From CAZFER01 sp964517495 (GTDB lineage: Bacteria > Hinthialibacterota > Hinthialibacteria > Hinthialibacterales > Hinthialibacteraceae), in assembly GCA_964517495.1 (NCBI GenBank), contig CAZFER010000019.1, forward strand, positions 1 to 64,000: a stretch of 64,000 nucleotides of DNA, written 5' to 3'. Below, one piece after another: positions 17,848 to 25,458 of this stretch. The notes beneath the pieces were generated by a model, which ran no database searches, was not told the DNA's origin, and worked only from the letters and a program-made list of their open reading frames with translations. Made by a program: the position numbers and the translations under genes. Position 1 is the first letter of the stretch. Every line of letters begins with the position of its first letter.

Positions 17848-18381
17848 ATGACGAACAACTTTCCATTACAAGGCAAGCGATTCCTTATTTTTGTAGGTGA
17901 TATCTATGAAGACTTGGAATTATGGTACCCCAAATTGCGCTTGCAGGAAGCAGGTGCGCAGGTTACTGTGGCTGGCCCCCAAGCGGATCAAGAATATAAA
18001 GGAAAAAACGGGTATCCCTGCCGCTCAGACGCCGCTTTACATGAGATGCATGCCAATCAATTTGATGGCCTAATCGTACCAGGTGGCTTTATGCCGGATA
18101 AACTGCGCCGGGATCAGCAGGTCTTGCAGATCGTACGGGATTTCTCCGAGGCCGGAAAACTTGTGGCTGCTATCTGCCATGGTGGTTGGATTCCCATTTC
18201 CGCCAATGTGTATCAAGGTGTGCAGGTAACGGGTTCACCAGGAATTAAAGACGACCTTATCAATGCCGGGGCAGTTTGGGAAGATGCTCCCGTGGTGGTC
18301 GACCGGCATTTCATCTCCAGCCGTAAGCCTGATGATCTGCCTGATTTTTGCCGAGCAATCATTGATTTCATGAGCCAGTAA
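17848..18381 (+). CDS. DJ-1/PfpI family protein
   Basis: The start at the second ATG (17848) is 4 bases after AAGGAGG, while the first ATG at 17845 is too close. The 177-residue product has the PfpI fold, with DIYEDLELWYP near the N-terminus (acidic partner ~Glu21), LIVPGGFMPDKLR, and the nucleophile elbow VAAICHGGW with Cys110-His111. Members act as proteases, glyoxalases or protein/nucleic acid deglycases, and the sequence cannot separate these. It is cytoplasmic and sits in a same-strand run with the sulfatase and aldo/keto reductase genes. Confidence 0.88.
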   Translation: MTNNFPLQGKRFLIFVGDIYEDLELWYPKLRLQEAGAQVTVAGPQADQEYKGKNGYPCRSDAALHEMHANQFDGLIVPGGFMPDKLRRDQQVLQIVRDFSEAGKLVAAICHGGWIPISANVYQGVQVTGSPGIKDDLINAGAVWEDAPVVVDRHFISSRKPDDLPDFCRAIIDFMSQ

Positions 18382-18476
18382 GAAGGGTTGAAATTGATTT
18401 ATTAATAAAATGATTGAGATATCTATTTTCCTATGCTATGTTGGATACAGTTAATCAATTTGGTGAGGAATTTACT

Positions 18477-19940
18477 ATGTCACAAACAACCGATTATTCC
18501 CTGCGAAGACGTCAATTTCTAAAGATGAGCGGGGCCAGTGCTTTGGCAATGACCCCCGGGCTTTCATCTTCTTCAAATGAGCAAGCCACGAGAAAGAACA
18601 CTCCAAACATCATATTAATCGTGGCGGATGACCTGGGCTATAACGAGTTAGGCTGTTATGGCCAGGACAAAATCAAAACACCTAACCTGGATAAAATGGC
18701 AGCAGAAGGGATGAAATTCACACAGTTCTATGGCGGACAGGCGGTTTGTGCCCCAAGCCGTTGTGTGTTGATGACCGGAAAGCATACAGGACATGCCTAT
18801 ATTCGAACCAATCGGGAAGTAAAGCCGGAAGGCCAGCTGCCTATTCCCAAAGATTCGTACACCATAGCCAAAATGTTAAAACACAATGGCTATACCACTG
18901 CAGCAATTGGAAAATGGGGATTGGGACCTCCAGGCTCAAGTGGCGATCCTAATAAACAGGGATTTGATCTCTTCTTCGGTTATAATTGCCAACGCCATGC
19001 GCATAATTATTACCCACGGTTTCTATATCGCAATAACGATCGAATTCCATTGCCCGGCAATGACCGCAGTTTAACGGGAAAATATTATGCGCCGGATATG
19101 ATGATTGATGAAGCGCTATGGTTCATTCGTCAAAACAAAGACAATCCCTTTTTCCTATTCTACCCCACGCCGGTCCCTCACCTGGCCTTGCAAGTCCCTG
19201 AAGATTCCCTGGAACAATACAAAGGGGAATGGCCGGATCCCCCCTATGATGGGAAAAGAGGATATCTTCCTCATGAGCATCCTAAAGCCGCCTATGCGGG
19301 GATGATTACCCGCATGGACCGTGACATCGGCAGCATGATGGATCTACTAAAAGAATTGGATTTAGATGATAACACATTGGTGATTTTCTCCAGTGATAAC
19401 GGCGCCACCTATCTGCCAGGTCCGGGTACGGACTTTTTCAACAGTGTTGGACCATTGCGAGGAATGAAAGGTTCACTCTACGAAGGTGGAATCAGAGTGC
19501 CCATGATTGCCCGCTGGCCGGGGAAAATTGAAGCGGGAAGCACAACAAACCATATTTCTGCTTTTTGGGACTTCATGCCCACGTTGGCCGATATTGCCAA
19601 TACCAAAGAAGGTGAAAACATCGATGGAATAAGCTTCGCTCCCACCCTCTTAAACAAAGGTGATCAGGAAAAACATGCGTATCTCTACTGGGAATTTCCA
19701 TCCTATGGCGGCCAACAAGCGTTGCGTATGGGAAAATGGAAAGCCGTACGGCAAAACTTGAGGCGCAACAAGGGAGACACCTCGATTCAATTGTACAACC
19801 TCGAGGAAGATATCGGTGAACAACATGATGTGGCCGATCAACATCCTGAATTGGTTGAAAAGATGAGACACATCATGGTATCAGCACGTGTACCTTCAGA
19901 CCAATTCCCGTTTCCTGCTTTGGATAATATAGAAGGATAA
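18477..19940 (+). CDS. Tat-exported sulfatase (arylsulfatase family)
   Basis: The start at 18477 (MSQTTD) has GTGAGGA upstream; the 487-residue product carries a Tat signal (SLRRRQFLKMSGASAL). The type I sulfatase core is clear: metal-binding IVADDLGYNELGCYG (Asp51-Asp52), the formylglycine motif VCAPSRCVLMTG with Cys91, and SSDNGA. It should hydrolyse sulfate esters, probably of glycans, in the periplasm and needs a formylglycine-generating enzyme encoded elsewhere. It is followed after 7 bases by an aldo/keto reductase gene, consistent with co-expression. Confidence 0.92.
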   Translation: MSQTTDYSLRRRQFLKMSGASALAMTPGLSSSSNEQATRKNTPNIILIVADDLGYNELGCYGQDKIKTPNLDKMAAEGMKFTQFYGGQAVCAPSRCVLMTGKHTGHAYIRTNREVKPEGQLPIPKDSYTIAKMLKHNGYTTAAIGKWGLGPPGSSGDPNKQGFDLFFGYNCQRHAHNYYPRFLYRNNDRIPLPGNDRSLTGKYYAPDMMIDEALWFIRQNKDNPFFLFYPTPVPHLALQVPEDSLEQYKGEWPDPPYDGKRGYLPHEHPKAAYAGMITRMDRDIGSMMDLLKELDLDDNTLVIFSSDNGATYLPGPGTDFFNSVGPLRGMKGSLYEGGIRVPMIARWPGKIEAGSTTNHISAFWDFMPTLADIANTKEGENIDGISFAPTLLNKGDQEKHAYLYWEFPSYGGQQALRMGKWKAVRQNLRRNKGDTSIQLYNLEEDIGEQHDVADQHPELVEKMRHIMVSARVPSDQFPFPALDNIEG

Positions 19941-19947
19941 TCAACAT

Positions 19948-20991
19948 ATGGACAGACGCCTATTTTTGAAAACGCTGGCCGCTATGACATCAAGTCTGGC
20001 GTTACCATCAAACAGTCATTCTCAAGAAAATCCAACCAATGACCAATGGGGCGACTTATTGCCCTTGCGTCGTTTGGGCAAAACCAACGAATGGGTAACC
20101 ATGCTGGGATTGGGAGGGGCGCATATGAGCGCCCAATTCGGTGAATCCTCCTCCCAAGAGCTGATCGAACTTGCCATTGAAAGCGGGATTCGCTTTTTTG
20201 ATACAGCCACGCTTTACAGCAATGGCCTGAGTGAAAAACGTTACGGCAAATACCTGACACCCAAATACCGGGATGATATCTTTTTAATGTCCAAATCACA
20301 TGGCGGGCAGCACTCCGGCACCACTGCAAACACCGCTCGCCAGCATTTGGAAGATTCACTGCGCAACATGAAAACCGATTACCTTGATCTTTGGACCATG
20401 CACCAGATCATGAGTCCAGCCGACGTTCAGACGCGCATCGACAAAGGCATACTTGAGGTGATGCTCGAGGCCAAAGAACAAGGCAAGGTTCGCCACATCG
20501 GTTTTTCCGGCCATCGTACACCGGAAGCCCATCGATACCTGTTGGACCATACCGATATCTTCGAAACATGCCAGTTACCCATAAATTGCGCTGATCCCAG
20601 TTATGGAAGTTTCATCCGAAATATCGTCCCCACGTTGGTGGATCGGGGAATGGGGATCATCGCCATGAAATCGCTGGCAGCGGGAGGTTTTTTTGGCGGC
20701 ACTCAGTTTTTCAAACCGGGGAACCGCCCCAAATTATGCCCCGACCGCATCAGCGTGGAAGAAGCCATCCACTTCACCTTATCCATGCCCGTAAGTGTAT
20801 TGGTAACCGGTGCGGATACGATGGATCAATTACGCGAAAAAGTAGAGTATGTACATTCATACATTGGCATGACCGAACAAAAGCAGGATGAATTAATCAC
20901 CAAGGTCGCCGATTTAACCCCCAATAAAGGCGTGGAGTTCTATAAAGCCGAACAACTCGCCGTGGATGATTGGAATTTACATATTTTTTAA
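19948..20991 (+). CDS. Exported aldo/keto reductase
   Basis: The 347-residue protein starts with a Tat-like signal (MDRRLFLKTLAAMTSSLAL) followed by an aldo/keto reductase barrel. Catalytic tetrad residues are visible: Asp and Tyr in FFDTATLYSNGLSEK, Lys in FLMSKSHGG and His in WTMHQIM. MVSVLVTGADTM-like sequence near the C-terminus is the cofactor-binding region. It reduces or oxidises a sugar carbonyl or alcohol with NAD(P)H. Export with the sulfatase and Gfo/Idh enzymes suggests a shared periplasmic sugar route, which is an inference. Confidence 0.88.
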   Translation: MDRRLFLKTLAAMTSSLALPSNSHSQENPTNDQWGDLLPLRRLGKTNEWVTMLGLGGAHMSAQFGESSSQELIELAIESGIRFFDTATLYSNGLSEKRYGKYLTPKYRDDIFLMSKSHGGQHSGTTANTARQHLEDSLRNMKTDYLDLWTMHQIMSPADVQTRIDKGILEVMLEAKEQGKVRHIGFSGHRTPEAHRYLLDHTDIFETCQLPINCADPSYGSFIRNIVPTLVDRGMGIIAMKSLAAGGFFGGTQFFKPGNRPKLCPDRISVEEAIHFTLSMPVSVLVTGADTMDQLREKVEYVHSYIGMTEQKQDELITKVADLTPNKGVEFYKAEQLAVDDWNLHIF

Positions 20992-21006
20992 GAATCAGTT
21001 TATTCC

Positions 21007-21045
21007 GGTAGGCTCAAAATGCGATGTTTGCATTTTGAGCCTACC
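21007..21045. terminator. 16-bp perfect hairpin between convergent genes (family D)
   Basis: GGTAGGCTCAAAATGC at 21007-21022 pairs perfectly with 21030-21045 around a 7-base loop. It lies between the aldo/keto reductase stop (20991, plus) and the DUF6807 gene end (21062, minus), so it could end transcripts from both sides, though no long T-tract follows. A diverged relative is at 63306-63346, which shows that it also belongs to a dispersed repeat family. Confidence 0.55.
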
Positions 21046-21061
21046 CTATAAGTTATAAAAC

Positions 21062-22231
21062 TTATTGAGAAACATGTACAAAGGCGTCATAAGCCTCTTT
21101 GGTTTTGCCTTCAACCGCACCATTTCGATGAATCCACAAACGGTAGTTCATCGTTACTCCATCATCATCCGGTGAGAGTTGATGGGTTTGCATACCCGGC
21201 CAGCAAACGCCAATAAAACCGTAATGGCGCAGCAACCAAATGGATGGATAATCGATATTTTCTTCATCCTGAAAAACAGCAATCCCTGAAAAAGAATCCC
21301 GATCGTTAAACCGGGCTGATAAATCCGCCCAGGGAAAAGCGTCGTGCAACACATCACGTTTCTGCAAACCGGTTGAGGTTGTGATCTGGGTATCCTGGCG
21401 CTGCCCAAAACGAAGATTAAAACCACCATACCCTTTGTTCGGTTCACCTAGAATGGTAAGCGGCTGCCCCACCGCTTTCCACTGCACCTGCACATCCATT
21501 ACCCGGCCTGTATCACCGGCGCGGTAGATGACGTAATGGGTAATCTCTTCCATCACTTTTTTCTCACCCACATAACAACCGCTTTGAGTGCCCAACATCG
21601 CACACACAGGACCGGTCTCTTTATACAGCCATTTTTCAAAACGATAGGACATTGTGGTCAATGACCAGTTATCATAAATTTTGTCACCAATTCGAATACG
21701 TGGCCACCCGCAATAAAGCCCGCGATGATGGTAATGATCCCGTGGGTAATCATCTGTAAGAATCTCTCCATCCAACCCATAAATGGGATGAACAAAACAG
21801 CTATGATATCGCTCCTCACTGACATTGGGATTTGGAATCATGCCATGATTGTAAACAAAAACCGGTTTGCCATCTTCATATAATCCCAATCGCTTCTCGT
21901 CCTTTTCCTTAAAAGCAAAAGGTGAATCCACCGGTTTTTTATCGGATTCAATCAGCTTCATTTCAAAAGACTGGTTGGTTTTGGCAAGACTCGCAGGAAG
22001 AATAAAATGGATCCGCTTGGCAACATGATTGGACCGTTGCACAGGAAGACGTTGTTTCAACCCATCCGTTTCAACTGATAGTTCGTATGAACCGTCGTCT
22101 GCCAATGAGGGTGATGATATGGCGTCAAAATCACATTGAACAGGAACATCAATCTCATAGTTCAAATCTTTCAGTTCGAAAGGAGCGGCTTGAAAAGTCA
22201 AAAGCGAAAGGAGCACAGCAAACGTATACAT
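21062..22231 (-). CDS. DUF6807 (PmoA-like) secreted protein
   Basis: The 389-residue protein has a short Sec signal (MYTFAVLLSLLTFQAA) and the beta-rich DUF6807 core, marked by FVYNHGM, DYPRDHYHHRGLYCGWPRI and GYGGFNLRFG. This family was once labelled PmoA in polysaccharide-degrading bacteria; its biochemistry is not established here. The His cluster DHYHHRG could bind metal. It occurs commonly near sugar oxidoreductases and transporters, as seen here. It is followed upstream on the same strand by another aldo/keto reductase. Confidence 0.8.
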   Translation of the reverse strand: MYTFAVLLSLLTFQAAPFELKDLNYEIDVPVQCDFDAISSPSLADDGSYELSVETDGLKQRLPVQRSNHVAKRIHFILPASLAKTNQSFEMKLIESDKKPVDSPFAFKEKDEKRLGLYEDGKPVFVYNHGMIPNPNVSEERYHSCFVHPIYGLDGEILTDDYPRDHYHHRGLYCGWPRIRIGDKIYDNWSLTTMSYRFEKWLYKETGPVCAMLGTQSGCYVGEKKVMEEITHYVIYRAGDTGRVMDVQVQWKAVGQPLTILGEPNKGYGGFNLRFGQRQDTQITTSTGLQKRDVLHDAFPWADLSARFNDRDSFSGIAVFQDEENIDYPSIWLLRHYGFIGVCWPGMQTHQLSPDDDGVTMNYRLWIHRNGAVEGKTKEAYDAFVHVSQ

Positions 22232-22281
22232 GGTCTTATCATCCTTTTATTTATTTTATTTCATATTATCCTACATTTTAC

Positions 22282-23271
22282 TTAATAAGGTCCGCGAATA
22301 TGATCTTTTACCTTCTCCTCGTAAAACGGCTTTAACTGGGCATGCAATTCCGGGCTCAAAGGCGGTAATTCACTGGCGCTGATATTCCCTAAAACCTGCT
22401 GCGGATTTCGTGCGCCCGGGATCACCACACTCACCGCATCAAAATCAAGAATCCAGCGCAACGCCATTTGCACCAGGGTCATTCCTTCCGGCACCATGGT
22501 TTTCAATTCATCCGCCAATTCCACTCCCTTTTCGAACGGCAAACCGGCGAACGTTTCACCGACATTAAACAGTTGGCCATCACGATTAAAGTTACGATGG
22601 TCATTTTCAGCAAAGGTGGAATTCTTTGTTAATTTCCCCGCCAATAATCCACTCGCGAGCGGCAGTCGAATAATCAATGCGATTCCTTTTTGCTTGGCTT
22701 TATCAAAAAGCACATCGATAGGTTTTTGCCTAAAAATATTGAATATGATTTGCAGCGACGCCAATCCTTCCTGCTCCAGGCAAAAGAGCGCCTCCTCCAT
22801 CGATTCCACACTTGCCCCAAATTGCTTGATTTTCCCTTCCTGTTTCAATGTCCGCAACCACTCAAACATGTCGCCCTTTTTCAGTTCATCAAATGGAAGG
22901 CAATGCAATTGGGTTAAATCCAATGCCTCAACACCTAATCGCTGAAGTGACGCTTCGGTATGCTTGCGAAACCACTCAAAGGAAAAGTTCTGCGATCCTC
23001 CTGGGTCAGGAAATCGCCCTAACTTGGAAGCGATAAAAATCCTATCCGATCGGCTCTTTAAAAATCCCCCAATTAATGTTTCACTTCGTCCCGCGCCATA
23101 CACATCGGCCGTATCAAAAAACGTAATGCCATTATCCGCCGCAGTTTCCAACGTTCGCAGCGCGTCCGCCTCACTGACATCCCCCCAATCAGCGCCGCCC
23201 AACTGCCAGGCGCCCAAACCAATTTCCGAGGTTTGCACACCAGTATTTCCAAATGTTCTGTGCTTCATCAT
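22282..23271 (-). CDS. Cytoplasmic aldo/keto reductase
   Basis: The 329-residue protein has no signal peptide and belongs to the general stress/IolS-like aldo/keto reductases: MKHRTFGNTGVQTSEIGLG, FFDTADVYGAGRSE (Asp, Tyr), FIASKLGRF (Lys) and LTQLHCLPFD (His), with VVIPGARNPQQVLGN near the C-terminus binding the nucleotide. It probably interconverts a sugar or inositol-type ketone and alcohol. It lies 50 bases upstream of the DUF6807 gene on the same strand and may be co-transcribed with it. Confidence 0.9.
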   Translation of the reverse strand: MMKHRTFGNTGVQTSEIGLGAWQLGGADWGDVSEADALRTLETAADNGITFFDTADVYGAGRSETLIGGFLKSRSDRIFIASKLGRFPDPGGSQNFSFEWFRKHTEASLQRLGVEALDLTQLHCLPFDELKKGDMFEWLRTLKQEGKIKQFGASVESMEEALFCLEQEGLASLQIIFNIFRQKPIDVLFDKAKQKGIALIIRLPLASGLLAGKLTKNSTFAENDHRNFNRDGQLFNVGETFAGLPFEKGVELADELKTMVPEGMTLVQMALRWILDFDAVSVVIPGARNPQQVLGNISASELPPLSPELHAQLKPFYEEKVKDHIRGPY

Positions 23272-23452
23272 GTATGCTCCTAAGTTTGAATGTCTCTTCT
23301 ATTGTGCGCGTCTTGTTTTCATTAATAAAGTGATTGTTAATAAACTTTCCTGGTATATAATCCTTTACGATACGAAAACACCAGTCCAAGATATTCATTG
23401 ATACAAAATGGACTCTTCAGACTTCAAATGATCTTGAAACAAAGGAATTATT

Positions 23453-25120
23453 ATGAATTTAACCTTCAATAGGCGCGAGGCCATCACTCTTATGTCCAGT
23501 TTTGTAAGCATGAATGTTTTGGCCACGGTGCCTATCGATGACATCGTGAACCGTCATGATCAGCAACTTGACGACATCCTCAAGCGGCAAAATACGAATG
23601 CTCAGAGTCAATGGTGTGGTGCTTATCCCAATTCGTGGGGCCTGTATTCATGCGGTTCAGCAGGACGAATCGTCGAATTGGGTACGGCCTTGTACCTTCA
23701 TCCCCAATCCCGTCATCACCACAATAAGAAAATACTACAACGTATCAAATTGGCTGTTGATTTTTTGAAATGTGGTCAGTCATCCGATGGATTGATCGAC
23801 CTGCTTACCACCAATTTTGATTCCCCACCTGACACGGGATTTGTGGTTCATCATGTGGCCACCGCGGCGAAACTGGCCCGCATTCACAAGGCTAAATCCA
23901 TCGAATCCATGATCAAGCCGTTTCTGATCGATGCCGGCCATGGGATGGCGGAGGGTGGAATCCACACACCCAACCATCGTTGGGTGGTCAGCGCGGCACT
24001 GGCTCAAATTCATGATCTTTATCCTGATCCCCGCTTCATCAAACGAATTGATCAATGGTTGGCGGAAGGAATCGACATCGACGCAGAGGGCCAATTTATC
24101 GAACGCAGCACCACGGTGTACAACGCTGTCAGCGATAATTCCCTGGTCACCCTCGCTCATAAATTGAATCGCCCTGAACTATTGGAAACCGTTCGCCAAA
24201 ACCTGAATGCCATGCTCTATTTACTACATCCAGGATATGAAGTGGTGACCGAAATTTCCCGCCGGCAGGATATCAACACACAGGGAACCATGCGCCGTTA
24301 CTGGTTCGCCTTGCGGTACATGGCCCATAAAGATCAGAATGGACAATACGCGACTATCGTGCATCACCTCGAACCGGAACACATCAGCCTTCCCCTTTTG
24401 ATGGAATATCAGGAATTGCAAAAACCTTTACCACCGAAAAAAGCAATCCCAACGGATTATGTTAAATCGTATCCTCTCAGTGAAATTACCCGGATTCGGC
24501 ACGGTAAAACCAGCGCCGTCATTATGCACAAACACAACAACCGTTGGTTTTCGCTGCGCCGGGGTAAAGCCGTTATAAACGCCGTTCGCTTTGCTTCCGC
24601 CTTTTTTGGCAAAGGCCAATTCAATCCCGATCACTTTGAAGAAAAAGAGGGTGTCTACTATTTTGAACAACATCTCCAAGGCCCTTACTATCAGCCGATT
24701 GATAACCCATCATTACTGCCTGTGACACGTGAACATTGGGGAGCCTACCGTGGCCAGCGTGAAAAGAGCAACATCTGCAGGATGACATACAAAACCACTA
24801 TTCGTGAAATATCCAATGGATTCGAATTACACATCCATGCTTATGGCACTGAGAATGTCCCCCTTGCCATCGAAATTAACCTCCGGGATGGAGGCAAAAT
24901 CGAAGGTGTCAAACCAGCGCCCAATGTCTCGGATGCGTTTCTTTTGCCAGAAGGTTATGTGATATATAAAATGGGAGAAGATATGATTCGCTTTGGCCCA
25001 GGACTCGCTAATCATGCCTATACCCAGGTCCGAGGGGCTGAAGCCAAATTAACCGGTCCCAGCATTTATTTAACCGCCTATACACCTTTTGAACACACGC
25101 TAACCTTTGAATTTGTTTAA
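23453..25120 (+). CDS. Exported protein resembling (alpha/alpha)6-barrel polysaccharide enzymes
   Basis: The 555-residue protein opens with a Tat-like signal (NRREAITLMSSFVSMN). Residues ~30-330 are helical with repeated YNAVSDNSLVTLAHKLNR-type segments and a conserved-looking HTPNHRWVVSAALAQ, which suggests an alpha/alpha toroid like heparinase II/III or GH88/105 enzymes; the C-terminal ~200 residues are beta-rich (FELHIHAYGTENV). I recognise no family motif with certainty, so glycan lyase or hydrolase activity is inferred from fold-like features and neighbours. The gene is monocistronic; AAAGGAA precedes the ATG. Confidence 0.5.
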   Translation: MNLTFNRREAITLMSSFVSMNVLATVPIDDIVNRHDQQLDDILKRQNTNAQSQWCGAYPNSWGLYSCGSAGRIVELGTALYLHPQSRHHHNKKILQRIKLAVDFLKCGQSSDGLIDLLTTNFDSPPDTGFVVHHVATAAKLARIHKAKSIESMIKPFLIDAGHGMAEGGIHTPNHRWVVSAALAQIHDLYPDPRFIKRIDQWLAEGIDIDAEGQFIERSTTVYNAVSDNSLVTLAHKLNRPELLETVRQNLNAMLYLLHPGYEVVTEISRRQDINTQGTMRRYWFALRYMAHKDQNGQYATIVHHLEPEHISLPLLMEYQELQKPLPPKKAIPTDYVKSYPLSEITRIRHGKTSAVIMHKHNNRWFSLRRGKAVINAVRFASAFFGKGQFNPDHFEEKEGVYYFEQHLQGPYYQPIDNPSLLPVTREHWGAYRGQREKSNICRMTYKTTIREISNGFELHIHAYGTENVPLAIEINLRDGGKIEGVKPAPNVSDAFLLPEGYVIYKMGEDMIRFGPGLANHAYTQVRGAEAKLTGPSIYLTAYTPFEHTLTFEFV

Positions 25121-25242
25121 TCCATCACCACATAACCGCCATCCATTGATTTCTGAAATTAAGAAGAAATCATTCTTTTTCCAGTTTTCCAATTATTATG
25201 CTAATATAATATGGTATATAATGATTAAGACATTCAAATCGA

Positions 25243-25432
25243 GTAAGTGGTCAGCCATTTGAAGCACTATTCCCTTCCCAAGACTTGGAGGGCCAGGGGA
25301 GGGTTGATAATTAATGCGGTGAGAAAATCCTTTAACCCACTCCTGACCTCCCCCATTTCATTGGGGGAGAAATATAGGGGAACCCATTATCAGTTTTCAC
25401 TCCCTTTCCACTTCATACAGCTGACTCGTTAC
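25243..25432. mobile_element. Non-autonomous MITE, family A, full-length copy 2
   Basis: It begins GTAAGTGGTCAGCC and ends AGCTGACTCGTTAC, which form imperfect terminal inverted repeats. The body aligns along its length with the copy at 1385-1567, including GGGGAGGGTTGATAA and CCTCCCCCATTTCATTGGGG. The flanks CAAATCGA and TAAAATGA match at 5 of 8 bases. It lies in the 338-base gap 25121-25458, just upstream of the AsmA gene, and could influence that promoter. Confidence 0.75.
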
Positions 25433-25458
25433 TAAAATGATTCGAGGGGGCAATAAAC

